DNA from: Eurosta solidaginis
Taxonomy: Eukaryota > Arthropoda > Insecta > Diptera > Tephritidae
DNA length: 64,000 bases
Assembly: GCF_040869045.1 (NCBI RefSeq)
Contig: NC_090321.1
Location: forward strand, 32,299,426-32,363,425
Direction of reading: 5' to 3'
Position numbers and translations under genes: made by a program. The notes beneath the pieces were generated by a model, which did no database searches, was not told where the DNA came from, and saw only the letters and a list, made by a program, of their open reading frames with translations. Below, one piece after another: positions 1 through 10,936 of the stretch. The number at the start of each line of letters is the position of its first letter. Within the stretch, counting starts at the first letter, position 1.

Positions 1-442
1 TGCAAATATCTTATCTGAAATGCTCCTAAAGATATGCAATTGTGATTGTGGAAGTGTCGCTCACACATACAAGCGCATGGGGTATGAGAGAAGCTATAAA
101 AATTATACATCTGTAGTTGTAGCTGAGAAATTTATAACTAAGTAAAATTCTGGAAGCGCCTAGAAAATGCCAAGAGGAAATCACAGAGTATAAAATCATC
201 AGCGGTAGAAACGCTATGGGCAATTTCAGTTAAGCACGCTATCTGTCGGGCAATAGATCAGTTTCATTTAAGCTATCAGTTTAGTTACTAAGCCAGCTAG
301 TTGCAAAGTATAATTATTATTGTAAAGTACTTTAATAAAGGCCGTTTTTCCATTATTCAATATTGGAGTTTTTTATTCAACAGTTTAGTGATACGAATTT
401 AGCAAAAGGCCAAATAAGAGAATTTGCAGTAAATTCGTTACA
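1..442 (+). repeat. 5' LTR (start cut by window edge)
   Basis: Matches 3020-3475 over its length and 36328-36705 of the solo LTR. It ends in ATTCGTTACA at 433-442. Inside are a TATA-like tataaa at 95-100 and an aataaa at 334-339, consistent with the promoter and polyadenylation signal of the element. By comparison with the solo LTR about 170 bases of its left end lie outside the window. Confidence 0.85.
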
Positions 443-465
443 ATTGGTGTCAGAAATGGGATTGT
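443..465 (+). other. Primer binding site region
   Basis: Immediately after the LTR the sequence reads attggtgtcagaaatgggat. The position is where a tRNA 3' end primes minus-strand DNA synthesis in LTR retrotransposons. The tggtgtcagaa core is directly complementary to a tRNA 3' tail lacking some bases; I could not assign the tRNA. Confidence 0.5.
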
Positions 466-501
466 TGAATAAACTCCAGAGTTGCAGAGCACAACAGGGA
501 T

Positions 502-2352
502 ATGGCGAAGTTAAGTGAATTAAGGATCCAGCAACTGAAAAAGGAGTTGGAAACCCGTGGATTGAATACAACCGGCAATAAAGTCGAACTTCAGGCAAGA
601 CTACGAGAGGCAATGGAAGCAGAAGGAATTAACGTGGAAGAGTATGTCTTTCATCTTGATGGCGACGAGACAACAAGAAACATTGAGGAGAAAAACGAAA
701 CACCGCAGACAATGGCGAACACAGACTTGAACACAATATTAGCTGCAATATCTGCACAAACGTCGACAGTAACATCCAAGATGGAAACTCAACTGGAATC
801 GTAGGAGACACGTTTAACATCCAAGATGGAAGAACAGAAGACATATATGGCATCCAAAATGGAAGAACAGGAGTCACGTATTGCAGACATGTCATCTGAA
901 ATAACAGCCAAGATTGAAGCACAAGAGGCACGAATATCCGAAATGTTGGCGCAAATTTCAGCACAGATGTCATCGCAGATCTCTGCTCAACTGGAAAAGC
1001 AAGAAGGACGTATTTCCTCGAAATTGGAGGTGCAGGATACAAAAATTTTACAGTTTGAAGAAAAAAGCGAGGCCGAGGTGGATGCTTTGAGAGGACGTAT
1101 CGAGCAGTTGCAACTAAATCGCCCAGCAGTTTCAACGAGTAATCCAAAGGTAAAAACACCGTCCTTTGACGGTTCTGTTCCTTTCCAGGTCTTTAAGCTA
1201 CAATTTGAGAAGACCGCAATAGTGAACAACTAGAATGCTGAAGATAAAGTTGCAGCTCTGTTCTTGGCATTGAAAGGGCCAGAAGCCGAAATCCTAGTGA
1301 CGATTCCCGAAGGAGAGCGGAACAACTATGAAGCATTGATGGCCGCTGTCGAGAGACGTTATGGAAGCGAGCATAGAAAACTGATATTCCAAATTGAGTT
1401 GCAAAACCGTCACCAAAGAGCGAATAAGACATTGCAGGAGTTTGCCTCGGATGTTGAAACATTGGCTCATCTCGCAAATGTGGACGCACCCGTGGAATAC
1501 ACCGAGAGGGTAAAGATTCAGAACTTTATAAATGGCATACGGGACGTCGAAGCAAAGCGAGCTACATACGTAAACCCAAACCCAACATTCGCAGAAACGG
1601 TATCACAAGCTCTGATTCGGGAAACAGCGTCGCTTCTGTGTAAGTCAGTTTTCAAAGCACGCCGCGTGGAAGTAGAAAGGCCAGAGTGGTTAGACGCAAT
1701 ATTGGAGGCGATGAAAGGATCGCAAAAGCGGAGCGGAAGAGTTATCAAATGCTTCAAATGCGGGAAGCCCGATCACATTGCACGTCATTGCGATCTTAGT
1801 CCTAATAGTTCCAACAATGTGGGTGGCAGTAAACGCAAAGCTGGAGGAGATCAGCAAGAGCGTATCAGATGTAAAGAACGAAAACTTGCCCCAACTATTG
1901 AATGTCCTGTGATATCTGTGTCGCAAATTAGAAGGATATCAAGTAGTCTTACCGTCAGAGGGAATGTCGATGGTAAGGAGCATGTACTGACTGTAGATAA
2001 GGGCGCATCTCATTCCTTAATTCGATCTGATTTGGTCTACAGCAGAGTAAAGTCTTTACCTGGAGCGAGGTTGCGTACGATCACTGGCGAGTATAACCAA
2101 GTCCGGGGACAAGTGATCTGTGAAGTCTTAATTGGGAGGGTCATAGTTTTACACAAATTCGTTGTGGCGGAGATTGTTGATGAAGTTACATTGGGAGTGG
2201 ACTTCTTGGTTGACCATGACATCAAGATCGATATGCAGATAAGCGTGATGCGTTCTGAGAACCAAGATGTGCCACTTAACTTTAGTTTGGAAAAAAGGTT
2301 CAGCAGTAAGCGAATGCTGGTGGAGGAGATTCTACAGAGACCACGAAAGTAA
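502..2352 (+). pseudogene. Gag-protease of the gypsy-type element, two internal stops
   Basis: One frame runs from ATG 502 to TAA 2352 but is interrupted by TAG at 802-804 and TAG at 1231-1233. The N-terminus (LSELRIQQLKKELETRGLN) is a SAP-like motif. A long heptad-like region with many Met-Glu-Glu and Ser-Glu repeats follows (about 740-1130) and is probably coiled coil. Then comes a capsid-like region and a zinc knuckle CFKCGKPDHIARHC at 1750-1791 (CX2CX4HX4C). A retropepsin starts near 1985, with VDKGAS where the family has DTGA or DSGA (1996-2010). Gag packages the RNA and the protease cleaves the polyprotein. The two stops and the active-site lysine make it inactive. Confidence 0.85.
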
Positions 2353-2441
2353 AGGAAAGTAGATCGAGCAAAGGTTGATGGATCGAATGGGCCAAATATA
2401 GCGAAATCAAAGTTACCTGCGAGAAAAACACTGGCATTGAA

Positions 2442-2942
2442 TTGACAAACCCTAATGGACCCAATAAAACGACTGAAATAATTCTCCAGAAAGAATGCAA
2501 GGGTGGTTTCAAGCCAGCGCGCACTACTGTTGTGAAACGTCAAGACGATACTGATGATGCAAAGTCAATCCGTCAAGATCAAGCTCTGCGAAGTAGTTCT
2601 TCATTGGCCAAGAAACAGAGTGCGAGGGAACGATCCAGGATAATGAGTAGTAAGATGAATCACAGGTACGACAAGGAAAATAATTCGGAAGGTTTCCGGA
2701 AGGGAGATTTGGTACTGCTATACAACCCTCACCGGCGGAAAGGTGTTCCATCCAAATATCGGTGCAGTTGGGAAGGCCCGTACAGAGTTGTGAAGACGAC
2801 CAATAATGTCATCTACCACATACAAGCAATTCGGAAATCACGAGATAGAAGAGTGGTATATTTGGCGATGCTAGCAGCTTTTAGAAGTGGTGCTGCCATC
2901 CCTAAGCCGATGCTAAGCAGCGCCTTGCATGCACATCCATAG
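2442..2942 (+). pseudogene. Integrase C-terminal remnant of the gypsy-type element
   Basis: The frame contains SKMNHRYDKENNSEGFRKGD followed by LVLLYNPHRRKGVPSKYRCS and WEGPYRVVK. This is the end of a gypsy-type integrase: the helix before the C-terminal domain, then the GPY/F-like chromatin-binding module. The catalytic core (DDE) and the zinc-binding N-terminus are absent. It lies only 90 bases after the protease frame, so one large deletion removed RT, RNase H and most of integrase. The first 60 residues are of unclear origin. Confidence 0.8.
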
Positions 2943-2953
2943 ATCAATCATTA

Positions 2954-3475
2954 TGTATCTACATAAACGAATCAATCACATATGTAGGTCCACGCAGCTG
3001 AGAGCAACGCACAAACACATGCAGATATCTTATCTGAAATGCTCCTAAAGGTATTCAATTGTGATTGTGGAAGTGTCGCTCACACATACACGTGCATGGG
3101 GTATGAGAGAAGCTATAAAAATTATACATCTGTAGTTGTAGCTGAGAAATTTATAACTAACTAAGTAAAATTCTGGAAGCGCCTAGAAGATGCCACTAGG
3201 AAATCATAGAGTATAAAAGTATCAGCGGTAGAGGCGCTATGGGCAGTTTCAGTTAAGCACGCTATCTGTCAGGCAATAGATCAGTTTCATTTAAACTATC
3301 AGTTTGGTTATTAAGCCAGTTAGTTGCAAAGTATAAGTGTTATTGTGAAGTACTTTAATAAATTCCATTTTTCCATTATTCAATATTGGAGTTATTTATT
3401 CAACAGGTTAGTGATGCGAACTTAGCAAAAGGGCAAATAAGAGGATTTGTAGTAAACTCGTTACAATATGTTATA
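2954..3475 (+). repeat. 3' LTR
   Basis: Clear similarity to the solo LTR starts at tgtatctacataaacg (2954) and to the 5' LTR at 3020. It ends ...actcgttaca at 3475. The true start may be as far left as about 2850, because weaker matches to the solo LTR occur at 2898-2922. Differences from the 5' LTR are scattered substitutions, so the insertion is not recent. Confidence 0.8.
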
Positions 3476-3760
3476 GTGGTCCGATCCTACCGGATCCGAC
3501 AAATGTGTAATATAATACAAAAATACATCCTTGTGCCATATTTCATTGAGATACCTCAAAATTTTAGGAACTAGTTTGCGTTCAAACAGACAGATGGACG
3601 GATCGACGGACGAACAGACGGACATGGCTAGATCAACTCAGTTCGTCGCCCTGATCAATTCCGTATACTTAATGGTGAGTCTATCTTCTATATTTCTCAA
3701 CGTTACAAACATCGGACCAAATTTAATATACCATTTCATGTTCATGAAAGGTGTAATTAA
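3476..3760 (+). repeat. Dispersed repeat fragment
   Basis: Contains the string cagacggacatggctagatc (3616-3635), followed by aactcagttcgtcgccctga and ...aaatttaatatacc. From memory this resembles a noncoding repeat found widely in flies with 'gacggacatggctagatcgactc'. No coding capacity. The LTR element ends directly against it, so the element may have inserted into it. Confidence 0.5.
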
Positions 3761-5464
3761 AAATATAAAAATGGGTGTTTTGGGTAGCTTTTCACAAGTT
3801 TTGTGGATCCTGAAAGTCAGGAAAAGAGTTCTGCAAAATTAAGCCGAATTATCACATTTTCAAATTCTTTTCAGCAACTCCAGAACTATTGAAAATCTAC
3901 TCAGAACACCATTTTTTTTTTTAATTTTTTTTCTTTTAACGAAATCTGAATTTGAAACCTACTTAAAACAGTTTTTTTTTTTTTCATTGCGAGATTGTGT
4001 ATTAAACTTCACAGATATGCTGTAGTAGTAATACGAGACGAGTGTCAATTGCGTCACTTTAAACCATTATTACAAGACACAGATTGCATCTGTAAATAAT
4101 TTTCTATCAGAGTAGAACACAAATTCATTTTAGTTTTTTAGTAGGGGTATTAAATGCTTAAACTGATACGTTTTTTATGAATAAAATGAACATAACGCGT
4201 GAAAAGTTGCCTTAAGTTTTAGCTTTTTTAGCCTTAAAATTTTTATTTATTATTTTTTAGCTTATTTTTTTTTTTGCCCATCTATGAATTTTTCTGAAAA
4301 ATTACTGGCAGCACTGCATGCAATGCGAAAGCTCGGTATTGACAGTATACGGTGCCAAGACTCAATAGTTATCTATGTTAAAACCAAGCGTTGAAGTAGG
4401 CTAATTCGGCAAAAATAGGTGGCTGGTGTAAAAATATATAGCGTCAAGCGTTTTGTATCAACAATTGTTCAATAATCTTAGCTTACAGATATGCCTGATG
4501 GCAAAAAAAAGAACCTTGGCTTTGCAGGACTTTATTTTAAATAGCTCTAGCAAACCCTTGAAGCATTAACACAAATACGAAATACTCTCAGCCATGTGAC
4601 CAAACTCGACAGACATTGCTTTGACTTTCTCCATCTATTCACTTGCCTCTCCTTCGTCTAACCCTCCTCCTCTCCTATTTGCTCTACCTTCCACATTTTC
4701 TAGTTTTCTTTAATCGGCTCATTCAATTTCCCTTTCAATGTTCCACAAATCTTCCGGTTTCGCTCTTACTCTTCCCGCTCTTGCCCTTATCCAAGTCTCA
4801 TTCTCATTATTGCTATTAGTCTTATCCTTAATTTTAATCTTCCTCTTTTCCGACTTCCCTCAAACTTCTCTACTTTTTTCCATTTCCTCTGTTTTATCTT
4901 CTTTTTTCTTGCATGTCCCCATTTCAAATTTCGAGATAGTTATAACGAATTTAGCTTTCCTCCGCACATTACGCTATAACAGTAAAAAAGTATCAAAATT
5001 GTACAAACAATTTTTCCTTCTTACTACATAAAAACTCATGCCCAATTCACATTCTCTGAAGTGATAAAATGAAAACGAATATCCACACATTTGAAAAATT
5101 TTGTATACTTTTTTTTTCATTTAATTACTTCACAGAATATAAATTGGTCCCCGGATTATGAGGACCCTAAAATTTTTGTTGTTGTACTACTGATTTCAGC
5201 TGTCTGGGTTTATTGCGTTATAGCGAGTTGTTAAATTTAATTTTTGCTCTTCAATTGATTTTTTTAAGCAAATAGAAACATTTTTGAAGCTTTCGAAAAA
5301 AAATGTCCAATATTAGAAAGAAAATGTTTACCAACAATTTGTCAGGCTTCTTTTACTAGTTGCAATCTAATGAACATACCTCCCCGCCACACCAGATTAT
5401 ATTGCTCTTAAAGCCCACCAAGAAAGTTTAACGCGTCATATATGTATATAATGTATAATGGTCC
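3761..5464. other. No gene seen
   Basis: AT-rich sequence with T runs near 3910-3990 and 4260, and a pyrimidine-rich stretch at 4620-4930 that gives a 97-codon frame of Leu, Ser and Phe. Composition alone explains that frame. I see no splice-bounded exon here. Confidence 0.6.
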
Positions 5465-6319
5465 TCCGGCGTACCCCAGGGAAGTCATCTAGGCCCTTTG
5501 CTCTTTGCCCTTTTCATTAATGACTTGCCACAGACAATATTATATTCCCATACTATAATGTATGCGGATGATGTAAAACTTTGCTACACTTACTGTCCTA
5601 CCGGTTTGAATTCCTTGGATCTTCTTCAGGCCGACTTGGACTCGTTCCAATGTTGGTGCACAACAAATTTACTAGCTTTGAATTGCTCTAAATGTAAGCA
5701 TATGACATTTCACCGAGTAAGCCCAGCATTGAAATATTTTGTAATAGATGGTACGCCTTTGGAGCGTATATCTATTGCAAATGATCTAGGTGTCTTTTTT
5801 GATCCGAAATTAAATTTTAACATGCACATTTCATCTGTAGCCAACAAAGCGTTGGGTTTACTTGGATTTGCTAAAAGATGGACTAAAGAGTTCGATGATC
5901 CGTACCTCACTAAGGTTCTTTACACATCGCTGGTTCGTCCAATACTCGAGTATTGCTCATGCGTTTGGTCACCTGTTTCTCAAAAGCATATAAAGCGTCT
6001 TGAGTCAGTTCAAAATTAATTTTTGATATTTGCATTGCGCGGCTTTAATTGGGACTCAAGTTCACTCTGGAAAATCATCCATAAGCTCATTATTGGAGAA
6101 ATTGATTCTGCTGACCTTCTCAGCCGCTTGTTTTTTGCGGTTCCCCCTAGAGTATCCAGACACTACGTTCCTTTCTATTTACACCTTTGTCGACGAAACT
6201 TTGCTAAAAATAATCATCTTCTTATCTGGTGCGCGCACCACAATGACTTGTATAGCTGTATCAGTCTTGAATGTACTTTTGCCACTATACGTAATGCAAT
6301 ACTTGCCTATCTAATTTAA
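5465..6319 (+). pseudogene. Jockey-like LINE reverse transcriptase, 5'-truncated and broken
   Basis: The frame starts inside RT with SGVPQGSHLGPLLFALFIND, then YADDVKL (active site YADD), DLGVFFDPKLNFNMHI, and ends the RT thumb with LVRPILEYCSCVWSPVSQKH and IKRLESVQN. A TAA at 6017-6019 interrupts the same frame, which then continues FALRGFNWDSSS and LLSRLFFAVPPRVSRHYVP. Roughly 30 residues normally found between these last two blocks are missing. These motifs are typical of Jockey-clade non-LTR retrotransposons. The enzyme copies its own RNA at a nicked target. The copy starts at about 5465 because of 5' truncation and is dead. Confidence 0.85.
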
Positions 6320-7000
6320 GAGATACAAGCTAATTTAATTTGCCGGCATTTTATTCCTTCCATGAAAAACAGGAACTATCTCGCTTAAGGATGGATGAAC
6401 ATTTATCAACATGTATCATTAAGAAGGAACAAGACAGTACTGTGTTGATTGGAATCTTGTGTATTCCAACAACGTAAAAAACATGCTTTTTCATGAGTCA
6501 CTGACCGGAATCGTATGCTTTCCGGCAGTATAATCTTATGGGTCAGGTATCGAGCTGATTGGAATCCGGTGCATTCCAACAACACAGGTCATGTTACTTT
6601 TTTATGCCTTGTGATGGCGTATCCCTCATTACACTACTCTTAGCACTGCCGGATTCCCATGACATGCTGATTGGAATCTTGCTGCATTCCAACAGGAAGA
6701 TTGGAATCCACTGCATTCCGAAATCATGCTGAGCGGAATCTGATGCATTCCGCCAGTATAAGATTTCAGCATAAGATCTTATTTCTGCTCATATTTCTTA
6801 TTATTATAATATTCTGAAATTAAAGAGTAATGTTCATTAATATATCTTTGTTTGTAATATAACATTGTTGAAATCTCGATATATCTTAAATTTTATCTTT
6901 TGGGTTGTATATTTATATATCTTTTATATTATGCAGTCGACCATAGTTTGTCGTCGACTTTAAATAATAAATAAATTAATAAATAAATAAATAATTAGTC
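6320..7000 (+). mobile_element. 3' untranslated region and tail of the Jockey-like LINE
   Basis: Follows the RT remnant and ends in a TAA-rich tail (aataaataaattaataaata and more, 6963-6995). It carries six short hairpins at 6449-6753 with the shared form GGAATC-N5/6-ATTCC (listed separately). The extent of the element is inferred from the tail. Confidence 0.65.
6449..6753 (+). repeat. Array of six related hairpins
   Basis: Hairpins at 6449-6469, 6505-6525, 6559-6579, 6671-6692, 6701-6721 and 6733-6753. Arms read ttggaat/attccaa (three times), ccggaa/ttccgg, ttggaat/attccga, and gcggaat/attccgc. Outer bases change on both arms together in two of them, which preserves pairing. Loops are 6-8 bases and begin with C. 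Spacing is irregular (18-110 bases). Confidence 0.7.
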
Positions 7001-7130
7001 TCTGCAGACTTTGTCCTGCCCGAAAATTGGTTTGTCTACATTCAAAAAATGATCCTCACTCCCCTTTTGTTTATCTATACCATTCTCGTCTACTTTATCC
7101 TACACTATGCAGACGCATTTGCACATAGCT
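6990..7130 (-). mobile_element. Degraded Helitron 3'-end fragment
   Basis: Read on the minus strand it ends ggcaggacaaagtctgcaga then gactaa, close to the end of the complete Helitrons in this window (ggcaggacaacgtctgccgg...ctag). CTAA fits the CTRR rule. The pyrimidine-rich remainder (cactccccttttgtttatc on plus) matches the Helitron subterminal region loosely. Confidence 0.4.
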
Positions 7131-7227
7131 TAACAATTAACTGCGTAAATGTATGCGTGTTTTCCATTGCATACGTCAACATTAAAAATGAGGTTGCTGT
7201 TAAATAACGCCGAAGAGAGCACACCTG

Positions 7228-7420
7228 TTGTTGTTGCATTAACGATAAAGACACTCGTCGAATGTTCTGGGGAGTGTTATCGATGATGATGGTTCTTTGC
7301 CGAATATAGATCCGGTACGTTTCGGTAACAAGCGCCGTTAAGGTACTAGCCCGACCATCTCGGAAACGATTAATATGACCTCATTAAACCTTCTAGACCA
7401 TCCCCCACCCCGGAAATGAT
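7228..7420 (+). repeat. 407-bp retroposon, 5' half
   Basis: Starts tgttgttgcattaacgataa and runs through ggggagtgttatcgatgat and actagcccgaccatctcgg to the cccccaccccgg part. It is a truncated, diverged copy of the element whose ends are fixed by the duplicated target at 38826-39232. Confidence 0.7.
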
Positions 7421-7496
7421 CGCTAAGTAAATTTGTATACTATTTGTATTTGTCTCGTGTTTGTTTAAATAATTTAACTTCATTTATTGTACATAC

Positions 7497-7628
7497 CCTG
7501 GATTCATTTTCTCCAGCAAGCTTGAACGTATGCGATCTCTCTCCGTCACTGAAGTGGGTTGTGCTGATATTTCATTTTGACGTTCGCGCTCAATGCTTGC
7601 AGAAAGTTCATTATTGGTTATGGTAGAG
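7497..7628 (-). CDS. Spondin gene exon (polar linker)
   Basis: A 132 bp exon with acceptor ctttccag (AG at 7630-7629) and donor CCAGG|GTATGT (GT at 7496-7495). It enters needing one base, which completes the codon left by the exon ending at 10388 (GA+C), then stays open for 43 codons and leaves two bases. The translation starts STITNNELSASIERERQNEI and continues SAQPTSVTERDRIRSSLLEK and MNPG. It is rich in Glu, Arg, Ser and Asn with no cysteine, so it is a linker and not a TSP1 repeat. Membership of this gene rests on phase, strand, open frame and good splice sites; no domain match supports it on its own. Confidence 0.7.
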
Positions 7629-7767
7629 CTGGAAAGATATATAAAAAAAATTGTGAAAATCTAAAACTTTATACCCGATTTAGTTAGTTAATATTATTAA
7701 TTACAAAAACACTACACTATTTCACAAAACCAAAAATGTGATATGAAGGACGCAAAATAAAGCAACA

Positions 7768-8747
7768 TCTTAATATAAAAAAAACACGTGTCACTATGTT
7801 TGAGGCCAATGGGCTCCTAAACTACTGAACCGATTTTGAATTTGTTTTGCACCCCGTGTGTAGTTTGATCTAACTTGAAATACAGAATAGGTGACTGGGT
7901 GACTAGGGTCTCGCGATATAGGCCAAATCGTGGTCCCGGGTACCCGTAGAATATGTTTATACAGTATGGATATCAAACGATAGCTGTTGATGAGTGCTTT
8001 AGCAGAGGGTAATTTTCATAGTCCTAGGTGAGCAGGGTCTCGAGATATAGGCTAAAACGTGGACCCGGGTACCCCTAGAGTGTGTTTATAGAATATGGAC
8101 ATCAAATGAAAGCTGTTGATGAGTGCTTTAGTAGAGGATAATTTTCATACCCCTGGGTGACTCGGGTCTCGAGATATAGGCCAAAACGTGAGCCCGGGTA
8201 CCCCTATAATGTGTTTATAGAATATGGATATCAAATGAAAGCTGTTGATGAGTGCTTTAGTAGAGGATAATTTTCATACCCCTGGGTGACTCGGGTCTCG
8301 AGATATAGGCCAAAACGTGGACCCGGGTACCCCTAGAGTGTGTTTATACAATATGGATATCAAATGAAAGCTGTTGATGAGTCCTAGTACAGAGTAATAT
8401 ATTATCCAGAGACGGACTAGGACTGGGATTAGGACTAGGACTGGGACTGAGACTCGCAGTGGGACTGGAACTGGAATAAAATACATACCACCCTCTGGGA
8501 CAGGCAACAAGGGATGCAGGAGAATGAGAAGAAATTGCGAGAAGAGAAAAGAGAGAAGGAGATTGAGAAAGAGATAGAATGAGACGAAGATGGAGATAGA
8601 TGCAGCGAAAAAGACGGACGGAGGTGTGAATAAAAAGATTAGGAAAAAGTGAAGAGGGGGGACGGCAGAGGCAGACGGAAAAAGCTTATTAAAATGTATG
8701 CAGATAGGCCAAATTTAGGGCAGGACAACGTCTGCCGGGTCTTCTAG
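7768..8747 (+). mobile_element. Non-autonomous Helitron, copy 1
   Basis: Starts TCTTAATATA after an A (7767) and ends CTAG (8744-8747) before a T, the classic Helitron TC...CTRR termini in an A^T target. The 5' end continues cacgtgtcac and ctcctaaactactgaaccga; the 3' end is gacaacgtctgccgggtctt. There is no Rep/helicase coding. Inside are a tandem array (7969-8390), a ggactgggact-type short repeat (8405-8475) and a purine-rich stretch (8530-8690). Two more copies are at 28091-29080 and 40441-43636. Confidence 0.85.
7969..8390 (+). repeat. 130-bp tandem array inside Helitron
   Basis: Units begin at gatatcaaacgatagctg (7969), 8096, 8225 and 8356, so the period is 127-131 bases. Shared blocks are aagctgttgatgagtgcttt, ccctgggtgactcgggtctc and gagatataggccaaaacgtg. 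Read on the opposite strand each unit aligns with the tandem unit of the HINE elements at 12350-13140 and 41990-42740. Confidence 0.85.
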
Positions 8748-9287
8748 TATGAACATATATTTTGACGTGATCATTATCACACGGAAAATTTTTTATAGCT
8801 AATAATATTGGTATACAGTTCAATTTTTTCTAAATTCTGAGGTAACTGGAGTCAACTGGAACTCAATTTCGGACTCGGCACCTCAAATTATTTACATGAT
8901 AGAGGATGGACTTAATCAAATACACAGATCATTTCAACTTTTATGTGAAATACCCTATCAGTTATTAAAAAAAAATATTTGCACAGTAGCGAATATAAAA
9001 ATAGTGGTATCAAATTTTTCATTAAAAGCCTTTTTCCTATTTTTTTCTAAAATAAAAAAAAAACTTGTGAACGATGTAACTAAAAAAATTCAAAGCAATC
9101 GCAAAAAAATGCGAAATTCAAGGAAAACTTTGAAACTTTTGAAATTTTTATTTAAGTTTTCTTTACTTTTTTGAGTGTGTACGTTTGAAGCCCAATGAAT
9201 TTTAGTGCAACAAGGTAGAAGTTATAGGCCTCGCGAAACTCCTATTAGTTTTTAACAATTTATATTCCGCGAAATCTTCATTTTTGA
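8748..9287. other. No gene seen
   Basis: AT-rich sequence with A and T runs. A 92-codon open frame (8896-9174) is Lys/Phe/Asn-rich and follows composition; no domain, repeat or exon signal. Confidence 0.6.
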
Positions 9288-9480
9288 CTAGCGCACACGG
9301 CAGACGTTATCCTGCCTGACATTTGAAAAGTTGGTCTCCTTCCCTACTATCGCTTTCTACACCATTGAACAGTATACAACTTTTTCTTCCAATTTTCCTT
9401 CTAATTTCTGTCTTTCCCTTATTTATATTTAACTCCACTTCCTTCTCAATCTACTTCACCCTTACACAGATTAAAGTATA
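9288..9480 (-). mobile_element. Helitron 3'-end fragment
   Basis: On the minus strand it ends ggcaggataacgtctgccgt, gtgcg and CTAG (9291-9288), then T. This is the 3' terminus of the same Helitron family as 7768-8747. The pyrimidine-rich subterminal part (9350-9460) follows. The 5' part is missing; the 407-bp retroposon begins just beyond. Confidence 0.55.
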
Positions 9481-9491
9481 AGGTACATACA

Positions 9492-9895
9492 TTGTTGCTG
9501 TTGTTGTAGCGATAAGGACACTCCCCGAAGGCCTTGGGGAGTGTTATCGATGTTGATGGCCCTTTGCCGGATGCAGATGCGGTACGCTCCTGTAACAAGC
9601 ACCATTAAAGTACTAGCCCGACCATCTCGGGAACAATTTGGTATGACCACATGAAACCTTCAAAGCCATATCGTGTCCCCCCACCGCCTAGATCCATAAG
9701 GAACTTGGGGTCGGCAGAGCCTCGGCTGTTAAAGAAGCAGTATTCGCCACGAGTAGGTGAGGTTGAAAATTGGGTTAGAGAAGTTATATATTGCGCTGGC
9801 AACCCCAATCAAATTGGTATTTTAGTCACCTCTTACGACAGGTATACCTGCCGCGAATATTCTAAGCCTCCTAACACGCTGAGGCGGAACATAAA
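9492..9895 (+). repeat. 407-bp retroposon, near full-length copy
   Basis: Matches 38826-39232 throughout: tgttgttgtagcgataagga, ctccccgaaggccttgggga, gtactagcccgaccatctcg, ggtgaggttgaaaattgggt, cctcttacgacaggtatacc. No clear target duplication is visible. Open frames in it are not conserved with the other copies. Confidence 0.75.
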
Positions 9896-10387
9896 ATCAA
9901 TGGTTTGAGGCAAATATACTCTGCTTTCCGACTAAGTGAAATTTTTTCGTTCTAAGGCCGTGGCACAGCCCGATTTTCCAAAAAAATGTTTGCCCAGAAA
10001 AATACTGGGTGAACACGTGAACCTGCACTGGAAATTTTTGGAAAGTTGGTTTTGTACACACATACATTTTTACTTATAAAATTTGGAAGAAATCTGACAA
10101 ACCCCTCAGAAAAAAATTTTCAAAAATCAGTGCGAATTTTGAGAGACCTTGCATATATCTTGTATTTGTGAAACCAAATGTTAAACGTATTCAGAATTAG
10201 AAGTGCGAAATTTTCATATAATTTTCCCGAATTGTGGAACTTTTTCGAAAAACTTCTTAAGTTTTCTTTTTAGATATCGAAATTTAAAAAAAAAAAAAAT
10301 GTATTTAATTAACGACATTTGACAAAAAATTTCCACTGCTAATTTCGCGTTTGCTACTGTATATAAATATACTTCATTACAACTTAC
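9896..10387. other. No gene seen (spondin intron)
   Basis: Intronic, AT-rich. No repeat family recognised. Confidence 0.5.
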
Positions 10388-10485
10388 TCATGTTCTGCTT
10401 CCAAATGTGTTTGAGTCTTCACCGTTTCATATTTGCGATCATCCTCAGCAAAGTTGAAAACTTCACTCAGCTCATACTCCTTCAA
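10388..10485 (-). CDS. Spondin gene exon (end of Spondin_N and linker)
   Basis: A 98 bp exon with acceptor tttatag (AG at 10487-10486) and donor GA|GTAAGT (GT at 10387-10386). It enters in phase 0, matching the end of the 37608 exon, and leaves with two bases of a split codon. The translation is LKEYELSEVFNFAEDDRK followed by YETVKTQTHLEAEH. Joined to FQFIK of the previous exon it gives FIKLKEYEL, the expected last strand of the Spondin_N domain. The remainder is acidic and polar, probably a linker. It is too short to stand out as an open frame; it was found by looking for the expected domain end. Phase agreement on both sides is the main support. Confidence 0.82.
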
Positions 10486-10936
10486 CTATAAAGATATGAG
10501 TTTCAAAAAGGTGAAAAAAAAAAATTAGCACACTTCAAAACACACACATATACAATATACATATACATGCGTAAAAGTAAGTTTAGAAAGTTTCAGTATT
10601 GTTTGTGAATGATATAATACGAAATTAGCACACTTAAGCTTCAACTAAAGCACTAACCATTTACAGCCGACAAAAGACGCGACTAAAATGGCCAATTAGC
10701 ACGCAAATCAGCTTAAATGGCAAAAATTCAGTGTAGCTCAGCTCAGACCAGATTTTTACTGAGTATATGCCAGCATGGGTGTAAGCGTTAAACAAACAAA
10801 ATTTGCTTTGTCGGTATGTAAGGATGAGTGTATGTGGGTGAGTACGTAGTTGCCTATGTATTGGTGCTTTTGTTTGCACGGCCTTGGAATTTAATTGTAT
10901 TTTGACAGACACTTTGGTACATAAAATGTGGCTTAT
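10486..10936. other. No gene seen (spondin intron)
   Basis: Short (ac/ta) microsatellite-like stretch at 10541-10570; nothing else recognised. Confidence 0.5.

Larger units (their letters stand above)
1..3475 (+). mobile_element. Gypsy-type LTR retrotransposon, internally deleted copy
   Basis: Two LTRs flank a gag-protease frame and a small piece of the integrase end. Reverse transcriptase, RNase H and the integrase core are missing, roughly 3 kb compared with a complete gypsy-type pol. The left LTR is cut by the window start. A related solo LTR stands at 36157-36705 and defines the LTR ends (TGTGACGAAT...ATTCGTTACA). The copy cannot move by itself; it has two nonsense codons in gag and a changed protease active site. 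Confidence 0.85.

Noticed and set aside
4738..5031. 97-codon hydrophobic frame
   Set aside because: Comes from a pyrimidine-rich stretch giving Leu, Ser and Phe; looks like composition, not a membrane protein.
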